Assembly: GCF_001435445.1 (NCBI RefSeq)
Contig: NZ_AZDH01000027.1
Coordinates: forward strand, 267,545 to 331,544
Source: Companilactobacillus kimchii DSM 13961 = JCM 10707
GTDB taxonomy: Bacteria > Bacillota > Bacilli > Lactobacillales > Lactobacillaceae
Reading direction: 5' to 3'
DNA: 64,000 nucleotides
Shown here: positions 54,631 to 64,000 of the stretch, piece by piece
How positions within the stretch are numbered: the stretch's first letter is position 1
Layout of the letters: every line of letters starts with the position of its first letter
Made by a program: the position numbers and the translations under genes
The notes under the pieces: generated by a model
What the model was told of the DNA's origin: nothing
Databases searched by the model: none
The model's input: the letters and a program-made list of their open reading frames with translations, nothing else

Positions 54631-55821
54631 TCAATTTTTTAAATTCTCTGTAAAAATTCTTAATCTCTTCATAGCTTCTTTAATATCAGCCATTGAAGAT
54701 GCATATGACATTCTAAAATGACCTTCGCCACCATCGCCAAAAGCGGTCCCCGGCGTTACACCAACTTTTCCTTCTTCGGCTAATCTATTAGCAAATTCAA
54801 CTGCGGTTAAATTAAATTCATTAGGAATCTTCGAAAAAGTATAGAATGCACCTTCAGGTAATTTTGTTTCATAACCAATATCATTTAACTGATCCACAAT
54901 ATAATCACGACGTTCTTGATAAATATCCCGCATCGGAATGCAATCGTTAATCCCATTTGTCAAAGCCTCTTTAGCGGCATATTGAGCCGGATTAGAAGGA
55001 GCAGTTACAACGAAGGCATGCATTTTAGCGGCGTTCGTAACGAAGTCTTTAGGAGCTGCAATATAGCCAATTCGGTAACCAGTCATTGCGTGTGATTTAG
55101 ATAAACCATTGATCAAAATAGTTTTTCCGGGCATTAACTTGGCTAGAGAGATATGTTTTTCCCCATACGTCAATTCAGCATAGATCTCATCCGAAATAAC
55201 ATACATTTCCTTATCCTTAACAACATCAACAATTTCTTGTAGTTCATCTTTTGAATAAACAAAACCAGTTGGATTACCGGGGAAATTCAGAATTAAGGCC
55301 TTTACTCTATCGGCACCTTCTTTGGCGATAACCTCACGTAATTTTTTACCAGTTAAACGAAACCCATCATCAGTAGTATTCACTTGGATTGGAATTCCAC
55401 CTAGAATTTTTACAATCGGTATATAAAGTGCAAAAGTTGGTGTTGGAATCAATACCTTATCACCAGGATTAATAATAGCTGCTAAAGAATCAAAGATAGC
55501 CTCAGTGGCCCCAATCGTTACAACAATTTCTGTTTCAGGATCATAATCAATTTCAAAACGTTTACTCAAGTAATTAGAAATAGCTTCTCTCAAACCGATG
55601 ATCCCTTTTTGAGCTGAATAGTGAGAATCATTATCTTCAATACTCTCAATAGCTGCTGTCTTAACATGTTCAGGAACATTAAAATCAGGTTCACCCAATG
55701 TTAATTTGATCAATCCGGGGATTTTAGCAAATTTTTCAGCGAAAATCCGAATTTGAGAAATTCCCATTGGTTCTATAGTTTCGTTGACAACATTTTTTAC
55801 TGTTGAATCTAATTCTGGCAT
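54631..55821 (-). CDS. patA: PLP aminotransferase, N-acetyl-LL-DAP aminotransferase (PatA)
   Basis: A 396-residue class I/II aminotransferase. PLP Lys lies in NGLSKSHAMTGYRIGY (near 235), with NFPGNPTG and SDEIYAEL. Position inside the DAP operon beside the acetyltransferase and deacetylase identifies it as the step converting N-acetyl-2-amino-6-oxopimelate to N-acetyl-LL-DAP. The sequence alone would also fit aromatic/aspartate aminotransferases. Confidence 0.88.
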   Translation of the reverse strand: MPELDSTVKNVVNETIEPMGISQIRIFAEKFAKIPGLIKLTLGEPDFNVPEHVKTAAIESIEDNDSHYSAQKGIIGLREAISNYLSKRFEIDYDPETEIVVTIGATEAIFDSLAAIINPGDKVLIPTPTFALYIPIVKILGGIPIQVNTTDDGFRLTGKKLREVIAKEGADRVKALILNFPGNPTGFVYSKDELQEIVDVVKDKEMYVISDEIYAELTYGEKHISLAKLMPGKTILINGLSKSHAMTGYRIGYIAAPKDFVTNAAKMHAFVVTAPSNPAQYAAKEALTNGINDCIPMRDIYQERRDYIVDQLNDIGYETKLPEGAFYTFSKIPNEFNLTAVEFANRLAEEGKVGVTPGTAFGDGGEGHFRMSYASSMADIKEAMKRLRIFTENLKN

Positions 55822-55899
55822 TCTATGACACTCCTTAAATTATAATAATTTAATTCTATAACAAATTGTATTCATTTAATTAATTATTTTGTAATAATT

Positions 55900-56673
55900 C
55901 TAAATAATTTGTTCCAAACCGATAACTAAATGATCACTTTTCATTACTTCATGGATTGCCAGCTTAACACCAGTCATAAATGACTCTCGATCAGTGGTAC
56001 TTTGAGATATAGTTAAAGTTTCACCAACTCCACCAAAGATAACCTCTTCATCTGCGACAAAGCCCGGTAGTCTGAGTGCGTGAATCTTAATACCGTGATA
56101 ATCTCCACCACGAGTATTAAGCGGATCTTTACTACTATGTTGTTTCTGATCGTGCCCTCTAGCTTCATAAATCAGTCTAGCAGTATTTAAAGCCGTCCCT
56201 GAGGGGGCATCAATTTTATCTTCATGATGCTTTTCAACAATTTCCGATTCAGCAAAATATTTAGCAGCTACTTGAGCAAATTTCATCATCAAAACGGCGG
56301 ATAATCCAAAGTTCGACGCAATAATTCCACCTAGGTTACTATTGTCAGCTAACCGTTTTAACTCATTTGTCTGTTCTTCACTCATACCACTTGTTCCGAT
56401 AACTGGACGAATACCATGCTCAATCGCAAATTTAGTATTTTCAAACACCGCACTAGGTATTGAAAAATCAATCCAAATATCGGCCACAACATTAATATCA
56501 GTAAGCTTATTATAAATTTTAACGTCCTCATTTAAATCATAAATCTGCGGGTTCAGGTCAGTCACACTTGGATTAAATCCAGCGACTAAATGCATATCCT
56601 CACTTTGATTAACCATTCTAACTGCCTTTTGACCCATCGATCCATTAAAACCTGAAACAATAACTCTTATCAT
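55900..56673 (-). CDS. dapB: 4-hydroxy-tetrahydrodipicolinate reductase
   Basis: A 257-residue DapB. NAD(P)-binding GFNGSMGQKAV is at the N-terminus. The family signature EKHHEDKIDAPSGTAL with catalytic His and Lys is intact. It reduces dihydrodipicolinate to tetrahydrodipicolinate. It follows dapA by 10 bases. Confidence 0.96.
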   Translation of the reverse strand: MIRVIVSGFNGSMGQKAVRMVNQSEDMHLVAGFNPSVTDLNPQIYDLNEDVKIYNKLTDINVVADIWIDFSIPSAVFENTKFAIEHGIRPVIGTSGMSEEQTNELKRLADNSNLGGIIASNFGLSAVLMMKFAQVAAKYFAESEIVEKHHEDKIDAPSGTALNTARLIYEARGHDQKQHSSKDPLNTRGGDYHGIKIHALRLPGFVADEEVIFGGVGETLTISQSTTDRESFMTGVKLAIHEVMKSDHLVIGLEQII

Positions 56674-56683
56674 AAAAAGACTC

Positions 56684-57553
56684 CTAAAGATTCAATTTTT
56701 CAAACAAAACATTTTTTTCTGCTTCATTCAACGATACGATTGGCAAGCGACAACCACCGACTTCATAACCCAACTTATTAAGAGCGGCTTTAACTGGTGA
56801 GGGCGAAGGATACATGAATAATGCAGCCATTTTGGGTGTTAATTGACGTTGAATTTTACCGGCTGTCTTATAATCGCCAGCATTCAATTTCTGATACATT
56901 TTAGTCATTTCATCACCGTAGAGATGTGAAGCTACCGAAATAACTCCGTTGGCTCCAATTACCTTGGCAAATAAAGCTTGTGCATCTTCACCACTATAAA
57001 CATTAAAATCATCAGCTGTATGCTCAACAATGTATTCCAAGTCTTCCATTGTATTGCACTGTTTAACACCACTAATATTGTTATTCTGAGATAATTTAAC
57101 AACTGTTTCCTTCTCCATTAACACGCCCGTTCGTCCAGGAATGTTATAAATCATAATTGGTAAAGGAGAATTTTTAGCAATGGCTTCAAAATGAGCTATC
57201 ATCCCTCGTTGATTAGGTTTGTTATAGTAAGGAACTACAACTAATGCCATGTCGATACCTTGGACTTGTGCCAATTTATTAATAAAATCGATTGTTTGGA
57301 CGGTATTATTACTACCAGCTCCAGCAATTATTGGTACACGTTCATCAACTATTTCCGTAAAATGACGATATAAATCTAACTTCTCATTTTCCGTTAACGT
57401 AGGTGTCTCGCCAGTCGTTCCCCCAATAACAAATCCCTTAGAACCGGTTGCTAACAAATGCTCTGTTAACTTCTTTAAAGCTTTATAATCTATTTTTAAT
57501 TCTTCATCAAATGGCGTAATGATAGCTGTCATTAAATCAACATCTGTAAACAT
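56684..57553 (-). CDS. dapA: 4-hydroxy-tetrahydrodipicolinate synthase
   Basis: A 289-residue (beta/alpha)8 lyase condensing pyruvate with aspartate semialdehyde. [28 protein letters not shown] and the Schiff-base lysine (SGVKQCN, near 165) are present. It starts one base after dapL ends. Confidence 0.96.
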   Translation of the reverse strand: MFTDVDLMTAIITPFDEELKIDYKALKKLTEHLLATGSKGFVIGGTTGETPTLTENEKLDLYRHFTEIVDERVPIIAGAGSNNTVQTIDFINKLAQVQGIDMALVVVPYYNKPNQRGMIAHFEAIAKNSPLPIMIYNIPGRTGVLMEKETVVKLSQNNNISGVKQCNTMEDLEYIVEHTADDFNVYSGEDAQALFAKVIGANGVISVASHLYGDEMTKMYQKLNAGDYKTAGKIQRQLTPKMAALFMYPSPSPVKAALNKLGYEVGGCRLPIVSLNEAEKNVLFEKLNL

Positions 57554-58711
57554 TTATTTTTCCTCCGGACTCATTCGATAATTCAAAAAACCTACTACAG
57601 CATCGACACCTTTTTTTATAGCGTCTTCTTTGGGAAGGAAATCATGTGAATGCAATGCTCCTGAGCTCTCCACTCCTAGCCAAAACATTGTTCCTGGAAT
57701 CTTATTTAATAAGTACCCAAAATCTTCTCCGGTCATCTTAGGCTCGGTTTCAACAAAATCAACCGATGGTTGTTTTTGCATATATTCAATAAAATTCTTT
57801 GTTAGTAGTGGATCGTTTTCCACTGGGAAATAACCACCTTGGTTATACTCCACTGTAATTTGACAATTGAATGATTTCTGCAAACCGCTAGCAATCTCAG
57901 TTATTCTTTGACGAATAAACTCAATCATTTCTTGAGTTAACCCACGAATTGTTCCTTCCAAACGAGCTTGTCCAGCAATCACATTGCGGATCACTCCGGC
58001 TTGCATCTTGCCAAATGTTATCACGCCACATTTCGTAGGATCAATATTGCGAGAAATGACTGTTTGAATTTGATTAATAAAATTAGCAGCAATTACTATA
58101 GCATCATTGGCCAAATGTGGGTACGCTGCATGTCCACTTTTACCATTGATAATGATATTTACTTCTGTTGTTCCAGCAAACAATGTACCGTTACAGCTCC
58201 CTATAACGCCTGATTTCAATTCTGGATTGTCATGTAAACCATATAATTCATCAACTTTAAACTGACCACTAAAGGCCCCTAAATCATAAGCAACTTTCCC
58301 ACCACTCTTACTCTCTTCAGCTGGTTGAAAGAAGAAAATTAAATTGTCTTTAGGTTGGTAGACACTAAAATAATTTAAAATTCCTAAAGCCACAGTCATA
58401 TGAATATCATGACCACAAGCATGCATTACATGTGGATGTTTTGAAGCATAACTCAGTCCATTCACTTCATCAACGGGTAAGGCATCCATATCGCATCGAT
58501 AACCGATACTCTTTTGAGGATTGCTTCCTCTGACCAATACCAACAGAGCAGTTGGTAATTCTGGTAGCTCTTTAATTTCCAAATTGGTCTGAGGAAAACT
58601 TGCAATTACTTGTTTCAAATAATCATGTGTCTGATATTCATTCATAGCTAACTCTGGAATCGTATGTAAATGTCGTCTAATCTCAATTAATTCATCACTA
58701 GTCAAAGTCAT
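57554..58711 (-). CDS. dapL: N-acetyldiaminopimelate deacetylase
   Basis: A 385-residue M20/amidohydrolase family enzyme. Metal-binding HACGHDIHM near 97-105, catalytic Glu in EESKSGGK and the lid domain (SGHAAYPH) are visible. In this operon it removes acetate from N-acetyl-LL-DAP. The symbol follows B. subtilis usage and should not be confused with LL-DAP aminotransferase, also called DapL. Confidence 0.93.
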   Translation of the reverse strand: MTLTSDELIEIRRHLHTIPELAMNEYQTHDYLKQVIASFPQTNLEIKELPELPTALLVLVRGSNPQKSIGYRCDMDALPVDEVNGLSYASKHPHVMHACGHDIHMTVALGILNYFSVYQPKDNLIFFFQPAEESKSGGKVAYDLGAFSGQFKVDELYGLHDNPELKSGVIGSCNGTLFAGTTEVNIIINGKSGHAAYPHLANDAIVIAANFINQIQTVISRNIDPTKCGVITFGKMQAGVIRNVIAGQARLEGTIRGLTQEMIEFIRQRITEIASGLQKSFNCQITVEYNQGGYFPVENDPLLTKNFIEYMQKQPSVDFVETEPKMTGEDFGYLLNKIPGTMFWLGVESSGALHSHDFLPKEDAIKKGVDAVVGFLNYRMSPEEK

Positions 58712-58713
58712 CT

Positions 58714-59418
58714 TTATAGCTTCCTTAAATTACTCTCAATTTGAGTTTTATCAGTTGTCTTTTGATCTTTGATTTTCAATACTTTAGCTGGTACACCGGC
58801 CATTACACTATTAGGCGCTACGTCCTTAGTAACGACTGCTCCAGCACCGATAACAGCGCCATCACCGACTTGCACACCTTCTAAAACCACCGCATTAGCA
58901 CCAACAATAACGTTATCACCGATTCGAACTGGTTGAGCAGAGGCTGGTTCAATCACTCCAGCTAAAACTGCGTTTGCACCAATATGTGAATTTTTTCCAA
59001 CAATTGCACGACCCCCAAGAACGGCTCCCATATCGATCATTGATTTTTCACCAATCTCAGCACCAATATTAATCACTGCTCCCATCATGATTACAGCATT
59101 TGCACCAATCTCAACTTGATCACGAATAATCGCTCCTGGCTCAATTCTGGCATTGATATGCTTAATATCCAGCATTGGTACAGCAGAGTTTTGTGCCGCT
59201 GTTTCAATATAAAAATCAGTTAAACGATTAATCTTTAAGATCGGTTCAATTACTTGGTAATCACCAATAATAATTGCTAAATCATTAGTTTTAAAAACTT
59301 TAACTTCATCCGGGAATTTAATTTGAGAAATATCACCTTGTAAATAAATCTTCACTGGCGTAATTTTCTTAGCGTTTCCTATATAATTGATAATTTCCGT
59401 CGCATTCATTTTTGTCAT
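58714..59418 (-). CDS. dapH: Tetrahydrodipicolinate N-acetyltransferase
   Basis: A 234-residue left-handed beta-helix acyltransferase. Residues 90-210 show hexapeptide repeats ([39 protein letters not shown]). The N-terminal domain is the DapH type. It acetylates THDP using acetyl-CoA, defining the acetylase branch. It starts nine bases after lysA. Confidence 0.94.
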   Translation of the reverse strand: MTKMNATEIINYIGNAKKITPVKIYLQGDISQIKFPDEVKVFKTNDLAIIIGDYQVIEPILKINRLTDFYIETAAQNSAVPMLDIKHINARIEPGAIIRDQVEIGANAVIMMGAVINIGAEIGEKSMIDMGAVLGGRAIVGKNSHIGANAVLAGVIEPASAQPVRIGDNVIVGANAVVLEGVQVGDGAVIGAGAVVTKDVAPNSVMAGVPAKVLKIKDQKTTDKTQIESNLRKL

Positions 59419-59427
59419 ATTTTTCTC

Positions 59428-60711
59428 CTAATAATTACCATCTAATTTTACTAAATCCTCATAAGTTTCTCTTTTAACTACTAATTTAGCCTGCCCCTTC
59501 TCAACGAAAACAACTGCTGGTCTGGGATTACGATTGTAGTTCATAGCCATTGAATAACCATAAGCTCCAGTATCAAGAACCGCTAAAACATCTCCAACCT
59601 CCGTTTGTGGAAGCTTTTGATGATCAATCAAGATATCACCTGATTCACAATATTTTCCTGAAATATGGACCGTCTCAACATCTGCTTGATTCATCTTGTT
59701 AGCTACAACTGCTTCATATTTAGCTTGATATAAAGCTGGGCGAATATTATCACCCATACCACCATCAACAGATACATAAGATTCCAATCCAGGGATATCT
59801 TTTCTTGAACCAATTTTATAAAGCGTATATCCAGCCGGTCCCACAATCGAACGCCCTGGTTCGATCCAAATTTCTGGAATTTCTTTGCAATCCCGTTTTA
59901 ATTCCTGACTGATGGCTGAAATAAAATCACTTGCAGTAATAGGATCATCATCTTCGTTATAACTGATTCCAAAGCCACCACCTAAATTTATTACCTGAGG
60001 CCAATAATTAAATTCATTCTGAAATTCTTTAGATATTTCAATCATCTTTTGAGCCAACATTTTAAATCCTTCAGTACCAAAAATCTGTGAACCAATATGG
60101 GCATGGTATCCTAACAATTTCATCTGGGGATTATCCAAAACTAACTTCAAAGCCTTTTTGGCCTGCCCAGACTTAACGTCGAATCCAAACTTACTATCAG
60201 TTTGACCAGTCTGATCATACTTATGTGTATGAGCTGAGATCCCGGGAGTTAACCGTAACATTACTTGAATAGTCTCTTGAGATTCTTTCAAAACTTGTCG
60301 TAAAAGTTCGATTTCATGAAAATTATCTAACATAATTACTCCAACATGATTTTTTACTGCCATCTGTAATTCTGCTAAAGATTTATTGTTACCATGAAAA
60401 CTTATCTTGTCACTCGGAAAACCAGCAGCTAAGGCTGTATATAATTCTCCACCTGAAACAACATCTACATGTACATTTTCTTGCTTCATAACCTGATAAA
60501 TAGCCTTGACGGCGAAAGCCTTGCTAGCATAACTAATTTGATAATTTAAATGTTCCTTTTCAAAAGCAGATCTAAATTCTCTTATTTGATTGCGAACTTT
60601 GGAAATATCAAAAACATAGAGTGGTGTTCCATATTCCCTAACTAAATCCACGCTATCAACACCATCTATCATTAAATGTCCATTTTTACTTGTTAATTCA
60701 TCTATAATCAT
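59428..60711 (-). CDS. lysA: Diaminopimelate decarboxylase
   Basis: A 427-residue PLP fold III decarboxylase giving lysine from meso-DAP. The PLP lysine lies in SYASKAFAVKAI near residue 60; HIGSQI, GGGFGISY, EPGRSIVGPAGYT and CESGDILI are all present. The ATG at 60711 follows AAAGGAG; a longer frame would run through the riboswitch terminator. It is the first gene after the lysine riboswitch. Confidence 0.97.
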   Translation of the reverse strand: MIIDELTSKNGHLMIDGVDSVDLVREYGTPLYVFDISKVRNQIREFRSAFEKEHLNYQISYASKAFAVKAIYQVMKQENVHVDVVSGGELYTALAAGFPSDKISFHGNNKSLAELQMAVKNHVGVIMLDNFHEIELLRQVLKESQETIQVMLRLTPGISAHTHKYDQTGQTDSKFGFDVKSGQAKKALKLVLDNPQMKLLGYHAHIGSQIFGTEGFKMLAQKMIEISKEFQNEFNYWPQVINLGGGFGISYNEDDDPITASDFISAISQELKRDCKEIPEIWIEPGRSIVGPAGYTLYKIGSRKDIPGLESYVSVDGGMGDNIRPALYQAKYEAVVANKMNQADVETVHISGKYCESGDILIDHQKLPQTEVGDVLAVLDTGAYGYSMAMNYNRNPRPAVVFVEKGQAKLVVKRETYEDLVKLDGNY

Positions 60712-60734
60712 TTTCAAAACTCCTTTATCAAACA

Positions 60735-60966
60735 AAAAAAGATCTCTTTGCTTAATAACAAAGAGACCTTTTCGATCCACCTTAAATTTGTCATAAGCTC
60801 AACGTGATATAAAATCACGACAGTTCGTATTCTCTTATTAATACGCCCCAGTTCATCAGATCCTGTAAGATCTAACACTTCGGCAACTTCCCCTTTCAAT
60901 GAGTTCAAAGTCATTACAGTGACTCCCTCATTTACTCATGTCCGTTGCGACCTCTTTTATTGGTAT
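60735..60966 (-). promoter_or_regulatory. Lysine riboswitch (L box) with terminator
   Basis: Minus strand contains AGAGGTCGCAACGGACATGAG, GAAAGGGGAAGTTGCCGAAG and CTGGGGCGTATTAA, the conserved core of the lysine aptamer. It ends in a terminator AAAAGGTCTCTTTG / CAAAGAGATCTTTTTTT (60735-60772). Lysine should favour termination before lysA and so repress the whole seven-gene operon. Confidence 0.93.
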
Positions 60967-60970
60967 TAAG

Positions 60971-60997
60971 ATTATAACAATACTCATTATTCGTCAA
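60971..60997 (-). promoter_or_regulatory. Promoter of the lysine operon
   Basis: TTGACG and TATAAT on the minus strand with 15-bp spacing, just before the aptamer. Confidence 0.5.
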
Positions 60998-61044
60998 GTA
61001 ATATTAAAAAATAACTGATTTTTCTAACTTTATCGTGTTTCTCC

Positions 61045-61072
61045 TTGTCATGACGGCTAAAAATGATACACT
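61045..61072 (+). promoter_or_regulatory. Promoter of the aspartokinase-dapF operon
   Basis: TTGTCA, 16-bp spacer, TACACT; the ATG lies 37 bases downstream, leaving no room for a riboswitch. Confidence 0.55.
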
Positions 61073-61109
61073 CATCATTAAAAACTATTTAATTTTAGGG
61101 GTGTATTTC

Positions 61110-62468
61110 ATGAAAGTTATCAAGTTTGGTGGTAGTTCCTTGGCCACTGGAGAACAATTTGAGAAAGTTATTAAGATTATTAAAGAAGATATTGAGCGTA
61201 AGGTTATCGTAACTTCTGCACCTGGAAAAAGATTTTCCAATGACACTAAAGTTACTGATCTGTTAATTCAGTATGCCAATGCTGTAATTAATCAAGATGA
61301 CTATCAAAAGATTGAAAATAATATCATTTCCAGATATCAAGAAATCAGTGATCACTTCAAACTTGATGATTCAGTAATCAAACTTCTAAAATCCAAACTA
61401 GATAAACTGACTCAAGATAAGTTTACCGACAACGACCATTTAATGGCTGCATTTAAAGCTCACGGTGAATTTTTAAATGCTATTTTACTGACACAAGTCC
61501 TTAACGCTCAAAATATTAAAGCAATCTTTATCGATCCTAAAGATGCTGGTATCAGAGTTCATGGTCAACCCAACGATGCGGATATTTCATCTGAAACTTA
61601 CAGCAATTTGGAACAACTTCAATTGCCTAAAGACTCAAGAGTCGTCTTCCCAGGATTCTTCGGATACAGTGCTGATGGTTCAATTTATACCTTCTCTCGT
61701 GGAGGATCAGATATTACTGGTGCCATTCTTAGCCGCGGATTGAATGCTGATCTATACGAAAACTTTACTGACGTTGATGCAATTTACGTTGCCAACAATC
61801 ACATCGTCGATCATCCACAAGCAATAAAGAAGATGTCCTATCGTGAAATGAGAGAGCTATCTTATGCTGGTTTTTCCGTTTTCCAAGATGAAGCCATCAT
61901 TCCCGCCGTTAAAGGACAAGTCCCTGTAAATATTAAGAATACTAACAATCCTCAAGCAGATGGAACTATGATTGTCCCTGAACAATTCATCTTTGATCCT
62001 TCTAACCAGATTACCGGTATTGCTTGTTCTAAAAGATTCTCAGCACTTTATTTACACCGTTACCTCTTAAATAAAGAAGTTGGTTTTACTTTGAAACTTT
62101 TAAAGATTTTTTATAAATATAATATTTCTTATGAGCATATGCCTTCCGGAATTGATGATTTAACTGTTATCTTTGATCGTAGCAAACTAGATAAAGATAC
62201 TATTCAAAAGCTCTGTCGTGATGTTAAAGAAACTCTTCAACCGGATTACCTAGAGTGGATCGATGATTATGCCATTATCATGGTAGTCGGTGAAGGAATA
62301 GCCCATAATATTGGAACTATCGGTAAAGTCATTGATTCCTTAACTCAAAATGATATTGCTATTCATATGATTAACCAAGGTGCTTCCCGAATATCTATCA
62401 TGATTGGGACTCGTGCTTCAGATGCTGACAATGCTGTACAACAAATTTATAAAACTTTTTTTGATTAA
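61110..62468 (+). CDS. lysC: Aspartokinase
   Basis: A 452-residue monofunctional aspartokinase with kinase domain about 1-285 (KFGGSSLATG; FSRGGSDITGAILSRGL) and two ACT-like domains at the C-terminus (VGEGIAHNIGTIGKVIDSL; INQGASRISIMIG). Length and layout resemble B. subtilis ThrD-type enzymes. It is placed with dapF, so the lysine/DAP branch is its probable main user. Feedback by amino acids through ACT is expected; which one is unknown. ATG at 61110 follows AGGGGTG. Confidence 0.93.
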   Translation: MKVIKFGGSSLATGEQFEKVIKIIKEDIERKVIVTSAPGKRFSNDTKVTDLLIQYANAVINQDDYQKIENNIISRYQEISDHFKLDDSVIKLLKSKLDKLTQDKFTDNDHLMAAFKAHGEFLNAILLTQVLNAQNIKAIFIDPKDAGIRVHGQPNDADISSETYSNLEQLQLPKDSRVVFPGFFGYSADGSIYTFSRGGSDITGAILSRGLNADLYENFTDVDAIYVANNHIVDHPQAIKKMSYREMRELSYAGFSVFQDEAIIPAVKGQVPVNIKNTNNPQADGTMIVPEQFIFDPSNQITGIACSKRFSALYLHRYLLNKEVGFTLKLLKIFYKYNISYEHMPSGIDDLTVIFDRSKLDKDTIQKLCRDVKETLQPDYLEWIDDYAIIMVVGEGIAHNIGTIGKVIDSLTQNDIAIHMINQGASRISIMIGTRASDADNAVQQIYKTFFD

Positions 62469-62483
62469 GCGAGGTTCAAAAAT

Positions 62484-63449
62484 ATGGTTAAACTATTAAA
62501 AGTTCATGGTTCAGAGAATCAATTTTTTATCTTGGACCAAACGATTCTAGATAACAAATTAAATGATAATGAATTAAAGAATTTAGCAATTAATCTTTGT
62601 AAAAATATTTTAGACGGTGCTGACGGACTTTTAGTCATTGACACTAGCGATGACTGTCTTGGTAAAATGCGTGTTATCAACGCTGATGGTAGTGAAGCAA
62701 AAATGTGTGGTAACGGATTACGAACAGTTAGTCGTTATCTATCAGAAAAATATCAATTAGATCATTTTTCTGTTGAAACTTTGGAATCCAATTTATCAGT
62801 CAAAAGAGCAACTGATTTTTATTCTGGAGTACCAGCTTTCAGTGTTGAGATATCCCCTATATCATTTAATAAGATGGCTCTTCCCTTTGTCTATAAAGAT
62901 CTTACCGAAATGATAAATTCAGAGATACCTGAGTTCGTACCAGAAGAAAAGTTTTCAGCTATCGCTGTACCGAATCCACATCTTATCAGTTTTGTCTCCG
63001 AAATCGATCACAATACGCTCAACAACCTTGGTCAAAAACTAAATTCCGTAAACCAATATTTCCCTGAAGGGGTTAATGTCAGTTTTGCTAAAATATTAGA
63101 CACCAATAAATTATTCGTGCAAACCTTTGAACGTGGTGTTGGCTTTACTAATGCCTGTGGAACCGGTATATCAGCGACGAGTTTAGTCTTTGCCCTATTG
63201 TATCCAGATCAATTTGATTCCAACAGAGATATTACTGTTTACAATCCTGGCGGTATGGTTAAAACTAATATCGAATTAAATCCAACCAAAGAACTAAGTA
63301 AGATCCATCTAATTGGCAATGCTACTTTTACACACACCATCGAGGTTTCTGAAGAGGCTTTACATCTAAACGAACTAGATAATTTAAAAATTGAAGATAC
63401 CGGTGAGGAGAAAGATTACCAAGATTTTGTAAAAAGTATTAAAAGATAA
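62484..63449 (+). CDS. dapF: Diaminopimelate epimerase
   Basis: A 321-residue DapF interconverting LL- and meso-DAP. The two catalytic cysteines lie in KMCGNGLRTV and NACGTGISAT. It is longer than the usual 275 residues, with a C-terminal extension rich in Glu/Asp/Lys, as seen in lactobacilli. It follows aspartokinase by 15 bases. Confidence 0.95.
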   Translation: MVKLLKVHGSENQFFILDQTILDNKLNDNELKNLAINLCKNILDGADGLLVIDTSDDCLGKMRVINADGSEAKMCGNGLRTVSRYLSEKYQLDHFSVETLESNLSVKRATDFYSGVPAFSVEISPISFNKMALPFVYKDLTEMINSEIPEFVPEEKFSAIAVPNPHLISFVSEIDHNTLNNLGQKLNSVNQYFPEGVNVSFAKILDTNKLFVQTFERGVGFTNACGTGISATSLVFALLYPDQFDSNRDITVYNPGGMVKTNIELNPTKELSKIHLIGNATFTHTIEVSEEALHLNELDNLKIEDTGEEKDYQDFVKSIKR

Positions 63450-63492
63450 AAAAAGAGACTTATGATAAAAATATCATAAGTCTCTTTTTTTC
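63450..63492. terminator. Bidirectional terminator dapF / tRNA-Arg
   Basis: AAAAAAAGAGACTTATGAT / ATCATAAGTCTCTTTTTTT hairpin between convergent genes. Confidence 0.93.
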
Positions 63493-63496
63493 GTTA

Positions 63497-63570
63497 TGCG
63501 CCTAGTAGGAGTCGAACCTACAACCTTCTGATTCGTAGTCAGACACTCTATCCAATTGCGCTATAGGCGC
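63497..63570 (-). tRNA. tRNA-Arg(ACG)
   Basis: A 74-nt tRNA with acceptor GCGCCTA/TAGGCGC, discriminator A, anticodon loop CTACGAA (ACG, read as ICG). Confidence 0.95.
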
Positions 63571-63695
63571 GTAATAAATCAACGAAAATAAGTGTATCAT
63601 ATATCCTTACGGTTTGTATATATTTATTTAAAAATAATTTACAATCTCTTTAATTCAATGATGTTTCTTTATATTGAAAAACATTCACTGGAAAC

Positions 63696-63730
63696 AAAAA
63701 AACACTATATCGTCTGATATAATGTTTTTT
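63696..63730 (-). terminator. Terminator of the rRNA/tRNA operon
   Basis: AAAAACACTATATC-GTCT-GATATAATGTTTTTT hairpin downstream of tRNA-Ser on the minus strand. Confidence 0.8.
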
Positions 63731-63761
63731 ATTGGTATAATATCTTTTGAATTTGTCCTGA

Positions 63762-63852
63762 CGGAGAGTAAGGGGTTCGAACCCTTGATACAGGTCAATA
63801 CCCGTATACATGATTTCCAATCATGCTCCTTCAACCACTCGGACAACTCTCC
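63762..63852 (-). tRNA. tRNA-Ser(GGA)
   Basis: A 91-nt class II tRNA with acceptor GGAGAGT/ACTCTCC, discriminator G, long variable arm and anticodon loop TTGGAAA (GGA). Confidence 0.95.
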
Positions 63853-63866
63853 AAGGTAAAAAAAAA

Positions 63867-63939
63867 CTCCGGATGTCAGACTCGAACTGACGACACCCTG
63901 ATTAACAGTCAGATGCTCTACCAACTGAGCTAATCCGGA
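63867..63939 (-). tRNA. tRNA-Asn(GTT)
   Basis: A 73-nt tRNA with acceptor TCCGGAT/ATCCGGA, discriminator G, anticodon loop CTGTTAA (GTT). Confidence 0.95.
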
Positions 63940-63948
63940 ATAATAACA

Positions 63949-64000
63949 GCGTAGCAACTATCTATCCTCGCGGGTAGTTTCCCACCAACTACTTTCGACG
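63949..64000 (-). rRNA. 5S rRNA, 3' part
   Basis: Minus strand CGAAAGTAGTTGG... GCGAGGATAGATAGTTGC matches the 3' end of lactobacillal 5S rRNA. The remainder and the rest of the rRNA operon lie to the right of the window. Confidence 0.88.

Noticed and set aside
60714..60914. A 66-codon leftward frame upstream of lysA
   Set aside because: It lies entirely within the lysine riboswitch aptamer and terminator.
63685..63957. A 90-codon leftward frame across tRNA-Ser and tRNA-Asn
   Set aside because: It is simply the translation of two tRNA genes; no ribosome-binding site and fully explained by the RNAs.

Overview
The window is an AT-rich Gram-positive chromosome segment, most likely from a Lactobacillaceae bacterium; Companilactobacillus is my best guess but is not proven. 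The evidence is an SMK-box (SAM-III) riboswitch in front of metK, a T-box in front of leuS, a lysine riboswitch in front of an acetylated-DAP lysine operon, a WxL-like surface protein, a GH73/LysM autolysin and tRNA genes of lactobacillal type.

Region 1 (1-11134) is the integrase-proximal end of a temperate siphophage-type prophage, cut by the left window edge. Early replication genes run leftward: cro-like repressor, Bro-N/KilAC antirepressor, HTH protein, small ORFs, Gp157, a Sak4-like AAA ATPase, a DEAD/DEAH helicase, DUF669 and a prim-pol/D5 primase-helicase. The lysogeny genes run rightward: CI-like repressor, ImmA peptidase, an Ig-like membrane protein and a tyrosine integrase. The element abuts the 3' end of tRNA-Gly(TCC), the likely attachment site, with tandem integrase arm-type repeats in between.

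Region 2 (11.2-21.6 kb) holds small envelope genes and then a leftward six-gene exopolysaccharide cluster: GH8-like lipoprotein, WsfD-like GT-C membrane protein, DUF2334-like membrane protein, processive GT2 synthase without PilZ, BcsB-like co-subunit, and a membrane pseudo-GGDEF protein. The last has lost the GGDEF active site but keeps an RxxD inhibitory site at the canonical spacing, so it looks like a c-di-GMP receptor for the synthase. This is the most interesting system in the window.

Region 3 (21.7-38.2 kb) contains a MerR regulator, glnA, guaC, and a GT39/GT2 lipid-glycosylation pair (YkcB/YkcC-like) divergent from an OmpR-type two-component system with a tandem operator between them. 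It continues with a 972-residue WxL-like surface protein, an ASCH protein, mscL, an NADH-oxidase-like flavoprotein, tRNA-Leu and nnrD.

Region 4 (38.2-53.5 kb) carries murJ, leuS with its T-box, a glucosaminidase, a PAP2 phosphatase, an MFS exporter, metK with its SMK box, membrane proteins including an SdpI-like one, tRNA-Val/Glu, a 3-methyladenine glycosylase, a P1B-type metal ATPase with an SPC motif behind a Fur-like box, and an MFS-like protein.

Region 5 (53.5-63.5 kb) encodes all nine enzymes from aspartate to lysine by the N-acetyl-DAP route. A leftward operon lysA-dapH-dapL-dapA-dapB-patA-asd sits under a lysine riboswitch, and aspartokinase-dapF diverges from it. The window ends with tRNA-Arg and the tail of an rRNA operon (5S, tRNA-Asn, tRNA-Ser) transcribed leftward.
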